Made by a program: the position numbers and the translations under genes
DNA from: Flavobacteriaceae bacterium
GTDB taxonomy: Bacteria; Bacteroidota; Bacteroidia; Flavobacteriales; Flavobacteriaceae
DNA length: 64,000 nucleotides
Assembly (NCBI GenBank): GCA_018402135.1
Contig: JAGYJF010000003.1
Span: 186,001 to 250,000, forward strand
Reading direction: 5' to 3'
The notes under the pieces: generated by a model
What the model was told of the DNA's origin: nothing
The model's database searches: none
The model's input: the letters and a program-made list of their open reading frames with translations, nothing else
Part shown: piece after piece, positions 54,292 through 63,233 of the stretch
How the letters are laid out: every line of letters starts with the position of its first letter
How positions within the stretch are numbered: position 1 is the stretch's first letter

Positions 54292-55650
54292 GTGAGCTTG
54301 TTCAAACACGGCAGATATTCTGGATTTTTAAGGCCAATTTCGTATGGAATTGATTTACTGATAATCAACATTTTAGCTCACGAATTTTTATTTGATGAAT
54401 TAAATTTTTTTATTTTTGTAGTTTTCATATCTTTTTCATGGGTTATCTTATCTCTTGGATCTCAATTTTATGAAGTTTATCGATATACGCGAGAAGTCCA
54501 CATTTTGTCCCTTGTTTTAAAACAATTTGTACTTTTTCTATTAATTGTATATGCGTTTTCGGGCTTTTTTAATGAATATGAATTACCACCTATAGCAGTT
54601 TTAAAATACGCATTGTCAGTTTTTTTATTTATATCACTTTTTAAATTTTCAATCTATTATTTACTTCAAAAGTATCGTACTGAGTTCGGCGGGAACTATA
54701 GAAAAACCGTTATTTTCGGTTCAAATAAAAAAACTTTGGCTCTTGAGAAATTCTTCAAACAAAAACAAGAATATGGCTACGCCCATCAAAAAACCTTTGA
54801 TGTTCGTAAAATTAGTGATGCAGAATTTCAACAGTGTTTTCGATTTATATTAGATAATGGTGTTGATGAAATCTACTGTTCAATTTCAGAACTATCTAAC
54901 AATCAAATAAACGACATAATCGATTTCGCAGATAATAATTTGAAAATTCTAAAATTCCTTCCGGATAATAAAGAGATATACAGTAAAAAACTTAAATACG
55001 AATATTACGATTACATTCCAATTTTGTCTATGAGAAATATTTCCTTGGAGGAACCAATTAATCAATTAATCAAACGTAGTTTTGATGTCTTTTTCTCTAG
55101 TATCGTTATTGTATTCGTACTGTCATGGCTCACCCCTATTATTGCGTTTCTTATAAAATTGGAATCTCGCGGCCCTGTATTTTTCAAACAAGCTAGAAAT
55201 GGTTTTAATTACAAGGAGTTTGACTGTTATAAATTTAGATCTATGACACCCAATAAGTCAGCTAATTTACACCAAGCAACAAGAGACGATCAAAGGATTA
55301 CTAAGGTTGGAAAATTTATTCGTAAAACAAGCATTGATGAGCTACCTCAGTTTTTTAATGTTTTGTTTGGTGATATGTCGGTAGTTGGCCCAAGGCCACA
55401 TATGGTAAGTCATGCTAATATGTATGCGAAGCGCATCGATAAATTTATGGTACGCCATTTTGTTAAGCCGGGCATTACAGGTTTAGCACAAATTAGCGGT
55501 TATAGGGGAGAAGTTGAAAGCGATAAAGATATTATAGGCAGAGTTCGTTACGATATATTTTATATCGAAAACTGGTCTATTTTATTAGATTTAAAAATAA
55601 TTTTCAGAACCTTTTTAAACATAGTCAAAGGCGAAGAAAAAGCCTATTAA
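54292..55650 (+). CDS. wcaJ: Undecaprenyl-phosphate sugar phosphotransferase (WcaJ/WbaP-type initiating transferase)
   Basis: A 452-residue polyprenyl-phosphate hexose-1-phosphate transferase that loads the first sugar-phosphate on undecaprenyl phosphate. About four membrane segments come first (1-125), then a CoA-binding-like Rossmann part (about 135-240), then the catalytic bacterial sugar transferase domain: RSFDVFFSSIVIVFVLSW, FFKQARNGFNYKEFDCYKFRSM, SIDELPQFFNVLFGDMSVVGPRPH and KPGITGLAQISGYRG. The start is GTG at 54292 (MSLFKHGRYSGFLRPISYG). It overlaps the convergent GT4 gene by 4 bp. Confidence 0.93.
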   Translation: MSLFKHGRYSGFLRPISYGIDLLIINILAHEFLFDELNFFIFVVFISFSWVILSLGSQFYEVYRYTREVHILSLVLKQFVLFLLIVYAFSGFFNEYELPPIAVLKYALSVFLFISLFKFSIYYLLQKYRTEFGGNYRKTVIFGSNKKTLALEKFFKQKQEYGYAHQKTFDVRKISDAEFQQCFRFILDNGVDEIYCSISELSNNQINDIIDFADNNLKILKFLPDNKEIYSKKLKYEYYDYIPILSMRNISLEEPINQLIKRSFDVFFSSIVIVFVLSWLTPIIAFLIKLESRGPVFFKQARNGFNYKEFDCYKFRSMTPNKSANLHQATRDDQRITKVGKFIRKTSIDELPQFFNVLFGDMSVVGPRPHMVSHANMYAKRIDKFMVRHFVKPGITGLAQISGYRGEVESDKDIIGRVRYDIFYIENWSILLDLKIIFRTFLNIVKGEEKAY

Positions 55651-56813
55651 ACAATTTTTATTAATTGTGCTAGTTGTTTATTAAAGTCGAAATGCAAGTT
55701 GCTTGTTTCATGCAATTTTTGTTTCATCTCTAGGTCTAACATCGGTAATGTAAGCCTGTTTATTTTAGAATTGAAAGCATCATAATTACCTGCTTCGGCA
55801 ACCCAGCCCAATTCAAAACGGTTTATAATCTCCTCACCTTCACCACCGCCAAAATACAGAATGGGTAGACCAAGTTTTGAGTATTCAAATATTTTTGAAG
55901 GAACACTGCCATAAATTCTGTTCAATAAAGGCACAACAGTAAGGTCGTATTTTAATAGCTCTTGGTGTAATTCATTACGGGATAAATGGCCGTGGTAAAA
56001 AATATCCTTTTTGGCAGTGTGTTTTAAATACATTGTTATTGAACTTGCCTCTTGTCCCGTGCCATAAATATGAAATTCAATATTGCTAGTATCAATGTGT
56101 TCACACAACTTTAAAATACCTTGTGCCACCCCTAGCAACCCCGCATATACCAATTTAATTTTTCTTTCAAGATGATTAGACTCTTTGGGTAGGGCAGGTA
56201 CTTTAAAAAAAGGAAAGTTGCGGTAAAGAAAGCAGGCTTTTTCAGGAACAATACCTTTTACATGCTGAATGATTTCTTCACTCTGACCAAGTATTAAATC
56301 GGCATTGCGATAGTTATAGTGTTCTATTTTTTCTAAAATAGTATAAACCAAACCTTTTTTTATCGCCTGTAATTCTAATCCGGCTAATGGCCACAAATCA
56401 CTCACATTTAAAATTAATTTTCGATTCTTTTTCCTTAAAAAAAGCATACAGGTAAAGGCCACTATTAACGGTGGCGATTGTACAATAACTGTTATTGGAA
56501 TTTTTGTTGTAATAAAAAACCAGATCAAACTCATACTGTAAGAAAGCATAGAAAAGAGTCTCACGAACTTATTTTTTGAGTTGCTTGGATACATCCACAA
56601 GCGGTTTATCTCGACACCATTTTCAACCTTTTTGGTGTTGTTTTTACCTTTATAAGCTTCAAATATTTTCCCCGTTGGATAATTGGGTAATGGCGTGGCT
56701 ACGGATACTTTAAAATCATTTTGAGCTAAACCTTCGGCCAAATGACAAATTCGGTTGGCGGCAGCCCCAGTTTCGGGCGGATAGTAGTGTGTAATTATTA
56801 AAACAGGTTTCAA
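55647..56813 (-). CDS. Glycosyltransferase family 4 (WbuB-like)
   Basis: A 388-residue GT-B glycosyltransferase. HYYPPETGAAANRICHLAEGLAQ is the acceptor-side N-terminus common to WbuB-type enzymes. LVYAGLLGVAQGILKL and PSKIFEYSKLGLPILYFGGGEGEEI lie in the donor domain. The start is TTG at 56813: the frame upstream is closed by the wecB stop, and no ATG lies nearby. It is 6 bp after the wecB copy and belongs to the minus-strand tail of the locus. Its donor sugar is unknown. Confidence 0.9.
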   Translation of the reverse strand: MKPVLIITHYYPPETGAAANRICHLAEGLAQNDFKVSVATPLPNYPTGKIFEAYKGKNNTKKVENGVEINRLWMYPSNSKNKFVRLFSMLSYSMSLIWFFITTKIPITVIVQSPPLIVAFTCMLFLRKKNRKLILNVSDLWPLAGLELQAIKKGLVYTILEKIEHYNYRNADLILGQSEEIIQHVKGIVPEKACFLYRNFPFFKVPALPKESNHLERKIKLVYAGLLGVAQGILKLCEHIDTSNIEFHIYGTGQEASSITMYLKHTAKKDIFYHGHLSRNELHQELLKYDLTVVPLLNRIYGSVPSKIFEYSKLGLPILYFGGGEGEEIINRFELGWVAEAGNYDAFNSKINRLTLPMLDLEMKQKLHETSNLHFDFNKQLAQLIKIV

Positions 56814-56819
56814 ATGGGC

Positions 56820-57914
56820 TTACAATTTATATAAATCAATTAAGCAATTTACAATTCTTTCCGAAGCCTTTCCGTCCCAAAAATCTGGGATTTTACCCTC
56901 TTGCCATTGACCCGAGAATAATTTGTTGAAGGCATTTTTTAGCTGATTCGCGTCAGTGCCAACTAAAACATTGGTTCCTACAAAACAAGTTTCGGGGCGC
57001 TCGGTGTTTTCGCGCAAGGTCATACACGGCACATTCATAACGGTTGTTTCTTCGGTAATGCCACCTGAATCGGTCAGCACAGCAAGTGCATGTTTCACTA
57101 AATAATTAAACTCTAAATAGCCCATAGGTTCCACTAAATGAAGCTTTTTGAACCTTATTTGTAATTGCTCCATCATTTTTTTAGTTCTGGGATGTACAGG
57201 AAAAATTATTGGAAGGGTTGCACTTGATTTTACAATTTGCTCAATTAAAATATTTAGTTTTTCAGTTTCATCTACATTACTCGGCCTATGCAGCGTTAAT
57301 ACCAAATAGCCTTTTTCTGCAAGGCTTAAATTGTTCCAAATTGCTGGTTGTTGAAAACGTTTTTCGTTGGCGCGCAACGTATCAATCATTACATTACCTA
57401 CGAAAAATACCTTACTATCATCAGCACCTAGTTTTTGAAGATTATGATTGGCATGTTTAGAGGTGGTAAAAAATAAATCGGTTAAACTATCGGTTACAAT
57501 TCTATTAATTTCCTCTGGCATTCTCATATCTCCTGAACGGATGCCTGCTTCAACATGTGCCACATCAATTCCTGCTTTTTTTGCCACAATAGCGCAGGCC
57601 ATGGTTGAAGTTACATCGCCAACAACCAAAACTAAATCGCAAGGGTTTAGTTTTAGCTCCTTTTCAAAGGCTATCATGATTGCGGCAGTTTGTTCAGCTT
57701 GTGTGCCACTTTTCACCTCAAAATTAGCGTTGGGATGTGGGATATTTAATTCTTGAAAGAAGTGTCCGCTTAAATTTTTATCGTAGTGTTGACCAGTGTG
57801 AATAAGTCGGTATTGAATATTAAAACCATCATTCTGCTTTGCTTGAATGGCATGAATGATGGGTGCAATTTTCATAAAATTGGGTCTTGCGCCCGCTATG
57901 ATGGTGATTTTCAT
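56820..57914 (-). CDS. wecB: UDP-N-acetylglucosamine 2-epimerase (second homologue)
   Basis: A 364-residue WecB-type epimerase. IIAGARPNFMKIAPII, VLVVGDVTSTMACAIVAKK, DVAHVEAGIRSGDMRMPEE and LTDSGGITEETTVMNVPCMTLR are the family marks. This one reads GARPNFMK where the 36955 copy reads GTRPEAIK, so they are distinct paralogues. It sits between a glycosyltransferase and CapK-type gene. It lacks a dehydrogenase partner next to it, so it may give UDP-ManNAc or a related sugar for use without oxidation. ATG at 57914. Confidence 0.93.
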   Translation of the reverse strand: MKITIIAGARPNFMKIAPIIHAIQAKQNDGFNIQYRLIHTGQHYDKNLSGHFFQELNIPHPNANFEVKSGTQAEQTAAIMIAFEKELKLNPCDLVLVVGDVTSTMACAIVAKKAGIDVAHVEAGIRSGDMRMPEEINRIVTDSLTDLFFTTSKHANHNLQKLGADDSKVFFVGNVMIDTLRANEKRFQQPAIWNNLSLAEKGYLVLTLHRPSNVDETEKLNILIEQIVKSSATLPIIFPVHPRTKKMMEQLQIRFKKLHLVEPMGYLEFNYLVKHALAVLTDSGGITEETTVMNVPCMTLRENTERPETCFVGTNVLVGTDANQLKNAFNKLFSGQWQEGKIPDFWDGKASERIVNCLIDLYKL

Positions 57915-58004
57915 GAGGTAGTTTTAAGGTGTGATGAAACATCCATGTTCAACTTAAAAACAAAAGTAAATGATTATTTGGATGTTCCATGTGACCGTTA
58001 AAAA

Positions 58005-59321
58005 TCAATAATTATAAACACATGAAAATTGTTTCAATTTTCCACGGTTGCTTCGGTTTAAGCTTGTGGTTTGTTCAAACAAAATTACCAAACCAGGTTC
58101 TAAATAGCGTTCCATTGCAGTTTTAATTTTTTCTTCTTGGGGAGCTTCAAGTGGCTGCAGGCAAGTGTAGGTGATTTTGAAAGTGTCTTTTTGAAATTGC
58201 TCAATCACGAATTCTTTTACATTGCCATCATCTTCAATTATACTTTTGGTGATGTAATAAAAAGTTAATCCAGCAGCTTTTTTACCGCTTGGTAAAACGG
58301 CAACATCATTGGTTCGTCCTGTAAGTTTTTTAAGTATTGGTTTTTTAAGGCTACCTTCTACTGAAAGCACCCCAATGTCTCCAATATCGTAGCGTATAAA
58401 GGGATGCGCTTTGTTGAATAAGGACGTGATAACGATTCTTCCTTCCTGGCCATTTGGCAGTAAATTATCGTTTTCGTCTAAAATTTCGACATGTAACGTT
58501 TCGCTGTTAATTTGCCATTGCTTGTTTGGGTTTTCAAAAGCTATTAAATCCAATTCCGATGCGCCGTATTCGTTTATTACAGGAATGCCGAATACTTTCT
58601 CCATAAGTTTTTTATCGTCTTCAAATAGCATTTCTGAAGTTACAACACAAGCTTTTAAGCTCGGGCAAATGGTTTTAAGGTGAAATTTACCACGCTCAAG
58701 AAATTTGGCAAATTGCACTATAGCACTAGTGTAGCCATTTATATAATCAAAAGAGGTGGTTCTAAATTTTTTAAGATGTTTGGTAAAGGCTTCGTCACTT
58801 AAGTCGAATACCGAAAATCGTTGTCGACCGCTTAAAGCATCTTTAATTTTCTCCTTCGTAAAGCCAACAACATCTAAAGGAATACCATAAAATCTGGCTT
58901 GTATGGAGCTGTTAAAATCAATGCCATACCAACTAAATCGCTGCTGGATAACGGCCCAAGTTAAAGCATGACAAAATTTGTCTTTAGCAAAAATAAACGG
59001 ATTTCCTGAAGAGCCAGACGTTTTATTAACGTAGCAATTTAATGATTTGTAACCTGTACTCAATCGGTATTGTAAGGGTTGCTGCAAATCTGCTTTTGTC
59101 ATTACAGGAATATCTTGCCACCTATCAAAATTGTTTTTCCCGTTTGTAAATTGAATGTAAAATTGGTTATGTTTTAAGTGGAAATCTAATATGTCCTGTT
59201 TTTGTTGATTTACGAAATCACCGAAGTCGTCTTCGGCTTTTGCATTAATGCTTTGCAAATACCGTCGTGCCTTTTTTATAGGAAAACCTTTTAATTGAAG
59301 TGTTAAATCAAATAATTTCAA
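58005..59321 (-). CDS. Phenylacetate-CoA ligase / CapK family adenylate-forming protein (intact)
   Basis: A 438-residue ANL-superfamily protein. CYVNKTSGSSGNPFIFAKDK is the ATP-binding loop. YINGYTSAIVQFAKFLE, INEYGASELDLIAFENPN and FIRYDIGDIGVLSVEG are the CapK/PaaK motifs. The start is TTG at 59321, with an in-frame stop 36 nt upstream and no ATG between. It is the intact relative of the broken copy at 49253-50582. It closes the locus on the right. Function unproven: adenylation or ligation of an acyl or amino substituent onto glycan is inference. Confidence 0.85.
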   Translation of the reverse strand: MKLFDLTLQLKGFPIKKARRYLQSINAKAEDDFGDFVNQQKQDILDFHLKHNQFYIQFTNGKNNFDRWQDIPVMTKADLQQPLQYRLSTGYKSLNCYVNKTSGSSGNPFIFAKDKFCHALTWAVIQQRFSWYGIDFNSSIQARFYGIPLDVVGFTKEKIKDALSGRQRFSVFDLSDEAFTKHLKKFRTTSFDYINGYTSAIVQFAKFLERGKFHLKTICPSLKACVVTSEMLFEDDKKLMEKVFGIPVINEYGASELDLIAFENPNKQWQINSETLHVEILDENDNLLPNGQEGRIVITSLFNKAHPFIRYDIGDIGVLSVEGSLKKPILKKLTGRTNDVAVLPSGKKAAGLTFYYITKSIIEDDGNVKEFVIEQFQKDTFKITYTCLQPLEAPQEEKIKTAMERYLEPGLVILFEQTTSLNRSNRGKLKQFSCVYNY

Positions 59322-59380
59322 GACTTGTTGGCTTTATCAATGTTTTGGTAAATTAATTATATTTTAAGCCTAAAAGCAAT

Positions 59381-59388
59381 TATTTTTG
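59381..59388 (+). promoter_or_regulatory. Candidate -7 box for purD
   Basis: TATTTTTG matches TAnnTTTG and ends 17 nt before the ATG. No well-spaced TTG is present. Confidence 0.4.
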
Positions 59389-59405
59389 CTGAAACAACAA
59401 AAATT

Positions 59406-60677
59406 ATGCGCATTTTAATTCTCGGTTCTGGTGGAAGAGAACACGCTTTTGCATGGAAAATTAATCAAAGTAATCGCTGCACAAAGCTATTTGTAGCTCC
59501 AGGAAACTCCGGCACATCAGCCATAGCCGAAAATATAAATATTAGTGTTACCGATTTTGAAGCTATTAAAAGCTTGGTTGTAGATCAAGATATTGACATG
59601 GTAATTGTAGGTCCAGAAGACCCTTTGGTTTTGGGAATTCACGATTTTTTTCTGAAAGACCACCAACTTAAAAACGTGGCCGTTATTGGTCCAGAAAAAG
59701 CCGCAGCCCAATTAGAAGGAAGCAAAGAATTTGCAAAGGCTTTTATGATGCGCCACAATATTCCAACTGCAGCCTACCAAGCATTTCACAAAAACAATAT
59801 TGAAGAAGGTTATGCCTTTTTAGAAACTTTAAGTCCGCCTTACGTTTTAAAAGCCGATGGATTAGCGGCTGGCAAAGGAGTATTGATTTTAAACGATTTA
59901 AACGAAGCCAAATCAGAGCTAAAAAAAATGCTTCTCGATGCCAAATTTGGTGAAGCAAGTAGCAAAGTAGTAATTGAGGAGTTTTTAGATGGAATTGAGC
60001 TGAGTTGTTTTGTGCTAACCGATGGTGAAAACTATAAAATATTACCAACTGCAAAAGATTACAAACGCATTGGCGAAGGTGACACCGGTTTAAACACTGG
60101 CGGTATGGGTGCTGTTTCTCCGGTGCCGTTTGCCGACATTATTTTAATGCAAAAAATAGAAGAACGTATTGTTAAACCAACGGTAGAAGGTCTAAAACAA
60201 GACAATCTGCCTTATAAAGGGTTCATATTTATTGGTTTGATAAATGTTGAAAATGAGCCCAAGGTAATTGAATACAACGTGCGCATGGGCGATCCAGAAA
60301 CCGAGGTTGTGTTACCTAGACTAAAAAATGATATGGTAGATATATTTCAAGCTATTCACCAACAAACTCTAGATAAAATTGATATTGAAATTGACCGTCG
60401 TGCAGCTACTACCGTTATGCTTGTTTCTGGTGGTTATCCTGAAGCCTACGAAAAAGGCAAAGAAATTAAAGGTATTAATGCCATAGAAGATTCTATTGTG
60501 TTTCATGCGGGTGCCAATCTTATAGATGGGAAAGTTCTAACTACTGGTGGCCGCGTTATGGCAATTACTAGTTATGGAGATACTTATGAAGAAGCCATAA
60601 AAAAATCTTACCAAAGCATTTCAAAATTGTGCTTCGATAAGATGTATTTTAGAAAAGATATTGGATTCGATTTATAG
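59406..60677 (+). CDS. purD: Phosphoribosylamine-glycine ligase
   Basis: A 423-residue ATP-grasp enzyme of de novo purine synthesis joining phosphoribosylamine and glycine. ILGSGGREHAFAWKI opens the protein. GPEDPLVLGI, LKADGLAAGKGVLIL, GLNTGGMGAVSPVPF and EYNVRMGDPETEVVLPRL are diagnostic. Full length. Its 3' end overlaps the small convergent membrane-protein gene by 6 bp. Confidence 0.97.
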   Translation: MRILILGSGGREHAFAWKINQSNRCTKLFVAPGNSGTSAIAENINISVTDFEAIKSLVVDQDIDMVIVGPEDPLVLGIHDFFLKDHQLKNVAVIGPEKAAAQLEGSKEFAKAFMMRHNIPTAAYQAFHKNNIEEGYAFLETLSPPYVLKADGLAAGKGVLILNDLNEAKSELKKMLLDAKFGEASSKVVIEEFLDGIELSCFVLTDGENYKILPTAKDYKRIGEGDTGLNTGGMGAVSPVPFADIILMQKIEERIVKPTVEGLKQDNLPYKGFIFIGLINVENEPKVIEYNVRMGDPETEVVLPRLKNDMVDIFQAIHQQTLDKIDIEIDRRAATTVMLVSGGYPEAYEKGKEIKGINAIEDSIVFHAGANLIDGKVLTTGGRVMAITSYGDTYEEAIKKSYQSISKLCFDKMYFRKDIGFDL

Positions 60678-60899
60678 AAAAGAATGTGCTGAAATACTTT
60701 TATTTTCCGCTTCAGTTTTATTGAAAATTTTCAACTGTCTCATCCAAAACATAAAAAACGACAATCCGATAAGTATAAACATCCAGGTTGCTGCATTGGC
60801 TGCCCACCAACTTTCAAGTTCTAAAGCTCTAAGCGCATCAAAAGGAGCAAACAAAACGTTTATAAATAAATCTTGAATAGCATAAAAGAAATCCTTCAT
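60672..60899 (-). CDS. Small single-span membrane protein (DUF6341-like)
   Basis: A 75-residue protein with one strong membrane segment (NAATWMFILIGLSFFMFWM). It opens MKDFFYAIQDLFINVLFAPFDALRALE, a pattern conserved in small Flavobacteriia proteins of the DUF6341 type (number from memory). I start at 60899, since a strong promoter match on the minus strand (60924-60953) lies just upstream and would fall inside any longer frame. It is convergent with purD. Function unknown. Confidence 0.65.
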   Translation of the reverse strand: MKDFFYAIQDLFINVLFAPFDALRALELESWWAANAATWMFILIGLSFFMFWMRQLKIFNKTEAENKSISAHSFL

Positions 60900-60923
60900 C
60901 TTTTTATATTTAAATTTGTGAAG

Positions 60924-60953
60924 CAAATATACAAACATTAAACATGTTATCAA
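60924..60953 (-). promoter_or_regulatory. Bacteroidota-type promoter of the small membrane-protein gene
   Basis: Minus strand: TTG (60953-60951), exactly 19 nt, then TATATTTG (60931-60924), 25 nt before the start. The -33 element lies inside the first codons of the divergent gene. Confidence 0.7.
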
Positions 60954-61870
60954 GTTTTTTTAGTAAATCTAAACCTATTCACCTAGCAATAATTTGCACC
61001 TTGTTAACCTTGGTATTTGTGTTGGTTAAAATGCCGTATTTTTCAGAAAACAGCAACTCACTCAACTGGTATGGTAAACAAATAGTGTTATTAGGCCTTA
61101 GTTTATTCACCTTATTTGTACTGGATTTTTTAGCAAGTCGAAACAAACTCACCAAGAAAAATAGCTATAAATTATTGTTTTTTGCATCGTGTGTAATTGC
61201 CATTCCAAAGTCATTATTGAACTCGGATATTTTGGTGGCTAATGTTTTTTTGTTGCTCGCTATTAGACGATTGGTAAGTTTAAGATCTCAAAAACAAATT
61301 ATGAAAAAACTTTTCGACGCTTCTTTTTGGATTTGCGTTGCAAGTTTGTTTTATTTTTGGGCCATTTTGTTTATAGCATTGGTGTTTGCGGCACTTTTAT
61401 TATTTAAAATTAACATACCGAAGTATTGGTTAATTCCTTTAATAGCCGTTACTACGGTACTTATTTTGTTTACTTGCTACGCATTGATTTTTAATATGGA
61501 TGTGATTTCTTATTTTGAAAACAAACTTTTTTTCAGTTTCAATTTTTCCGGAATTGGAAGTAAACGCACTATGTTTGCTTTATCGCTTATGTTGGCCTAT
61601 TATGTTTGGGGATTGTTTTTTTACTTCGGAAAAATTAGTCAAATATCCCGAAATTTAAAAGCGCCGTTTTATTTAATTTTTATAACCTCAATAATTGCGA
61701 TTTTACTTACCATTTTAGTTCCTAATAAAAATGGAGGCGAATGGCTGTTTTTCTTCACGCCTTTCGCCATAATTATTACCAACTACTTGGAGGAAATAAC
61801 CGAAAAATGGTTTAAGGAATCTTTGATTCTTGTATTTTTAGTAGTGCCATTTTTAGCCTTATTGCTGTAG
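60944..61870 (+). CDS. DUF6427-like integral membrane protein
   Basis: A 308-residue protein with about eight to nine membrane segments across its length (IHLAIICTLLTLVFVLVKM, VLLGLSLFTLFVLDFLAS, YWLIPLIAVTTVLILFTCYALIF, ESLILVFLVVPFLALLL). I recognise it as a conserved Flavobacteriia membrane protein of the DUF6427 type, assigned from memory. Function unknown. It overlaps upp by 12 bp at the 3' ends. A TAAATTTG box (60911-60918) lies just upstream. Confidence 0.65.
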   Translation: MLSSFFSKSKPIHLAIICTLLTLVFVLVKMPYFSENSNSLNWYGKQIVLLGLSLFTLFVLDFLASRNKLTKKNSYKLLFFASCVIAIPKSLLNSDILVANVFLLLAIRRLVSLRSQKQIMKKLFDASFWICVASLFYFWAILFIALVFAALLLFKINIPKYWLIPLIAVTTVLILFTCYALIFNMDVISYFENKLFFSFNFSGIGSKRTMFALSLMLAYYVWGLFFYFGKISQISRNLKAPFYLIFITSIIAILLTILVPNKNGGEWLFFFTPFAIIITNYLEEITEKWFKESLILVFLVVPFLALLL

Positions 61871-62518
61871 TTTCTCGCCATAAGCAAGATCGCCAGCATC
61901 ACCTAATCCAGGTATAATATAACCTTTATCGTTTAGATCTTTATCTACCGCTGCTATCCACAAATGCGTATTAGAGTCAAAATATTTTGCAATATAATCG
62001 ATGCCTTGTTGTGCGCCTATGGCACAAACCAGATGCACTTCCTTTGGTTTACCAAATGGCATTAAAGCTTCAAAAGTTGCCACTAACGATTGTCCAGTTG
62101 CCAACATTGGGTCAGCCAAAATAAGTGTTTTACCTTCAAGATTCGGGCAGGCCAGATACTCAACCATAATCTCGAAACTTTCGGGCTGCTTTTGGTGTTG
62201 CCTATAGGCTGAAATAAAGGCATTTTCGGCATGGTCAAAATAATTCAGCAATCCGTGATGCAATGGCACGCCAGCGCGTAAAATGGAACACAATACTATC
62301 TCGTTTTGCGGCTGTTCCATTTGGCAAATACCCAATGGTGTTTCAATTGCTGAAGGCGCATAATTTAGTACTTTACTCATTTCATAACCCAATATTTCCC
62401 CAATGCGTTCAATATTACGTCTAAAGCGCATGCGGTCTTTTTGTAGCGTTACAGATCTAATTTCAGCAATAAAAGTATTTAGAATGGAATTCTGTTCAGA
62501 AATGTTATGTGTTTGCAT
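61859..62518 (-). CDS. upp: Uracil phosphoribosyltransferase
   Basis: A 219-residue salvage enzyme making UMP from uracil and PRPP. FRRNIERIGEILGYEMSKVL is the N-terminal part. ILRAGVPLHHGLLNYF precedes the PRPP-binding loop ILADPMLATGQSLVATFEAL. YIIPGLGDAGDLAYGE is the uracil-site C-terminus, with the conserved GDAGDR-like segment here GDAGDL. ATG at 62518. It overlaps the convergent membrane-protein gene by 12 bp. Confidence 0.95.
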   Translation of the reverse strand: MQTHNISEQNSILNTFIAEIRSVTLQKDRMRFRRNIERIGEILGYEMSKVLNYAPSAIETPLGICQMEQPQNEIVLCSILRAGVPLHHGLLNYFDHAENAFISAYRQHQKQPESFEIMVEYLACPNLEGKTLILADPMLATGQSLVATFEALMPFGKPKEVHLVCAIGAQQGIDYIAKYFDSNTHLWIAAVDKDLNDKGYIIPGLGDAGDLAYGEKLQQ

Positions 62519-62560
62519 AAGGCTAGACTTAAATGAATCGTAAATTTAACTATTTACAAG

Positions 62561-62568
62561 TATATTTG
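62561..62568 (+). promoter_or_regulatory. Candidate -7 box for the DUF4254 gene
   Basis: TATATTTG, 19 nt before the ATG at 62588. No TTG at 19 nt. Confidence 0.4.
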
Positions 62569-62587
62569 CATTTTAAACCTTATCATT

Positions 62588-63196
62588 ATGTTTTCTACTA
62601 AAGCCAATTCCATATTTCAAGACGTTATTAAAACCTATCATATTAAAGACAGCGTAGACCAACCTTTCACCAACATTTACGATGATAAAACACATTTGCT
62701 GGAGCATTTACTATACAGAAAATGTTGGATAGATACGGTACAATGGCACTATGAAGATATAATTCGGAATCCTAATATAGATCCAGTGGCGGCTCTAAAA
62801 TTGAAACGACAAATCGACGCTTCAAACCAAGACAGAACCGATATGGTGGAATATATTGACAGTTATTTTCTAAGTCTATATACCGGTGTAAAACCAAAAG
62901 AAAATGCTACCATTAACACCGAAAGTCCCGCTTGGGGTATAGACCGGTTGTCTATTCTAGCCTTGAAGGTATTTCACATGGATCAAGAAGCCACGCGTCT
63001 TGACGCTTCTGAAGCGCACAGATCGGCTTGTAATCAAAAATTAAATATTTTATTGGAACAACGCACTGATTTATCGACCGCAATAGACACGTTATTAGAA
63101 GATATTAAAAACGGAGATAAGTACATGAAAGTTTACAAGCAAATGAAAATGTACAACGACGAGGACCTAAATCCAGTATTGCGTTCTCAGAAATAA
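62588..63196 (+). CDS. DUF4254 domain-containing protein
   Basis: A 202-residue soluble, mostly helical protein. HLLEHLLYRKCWIDTVQWHYEDIIRNPNIDP and SPAWGIDRLSILALKVFHM are the characteristic DUF4254 segments. Function unknown, but it lies 37 bp upstream of a glycosyltransferase 9 gene, a recurrent pair in Bacteroidetes. A role in envelope glycan assembly is inference. Confidence 0.85.
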   Translation: MFSTKANSIFQDVIKTYHIKDSVDQPFTNIYDDKTHLLEHLLYRKCWIDTVQWHYEDIIRNPNIDPVAALKLKRQIDASNQDRTDMVEYIDSYFLSLYTGVKPKENATINTESPAWGIDRLSILALKVFHMDQEATRLDASEAHRSACNQKLNILLEQRTDLSTAIDTLLEDIKNGDKYMKVYKQMKMYNDEDLNPVLRSQK

Positions 63197-63233
63197 TTGC
63201 TGCGGAAGCAGGGATCACATCAATTAAGTTGCA

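Noticed and set aside
57209-58001. Plus-strand frames opposite the second wecB
   Set aside because: Antisense to a strong WecB-type gene; no protein-like features.
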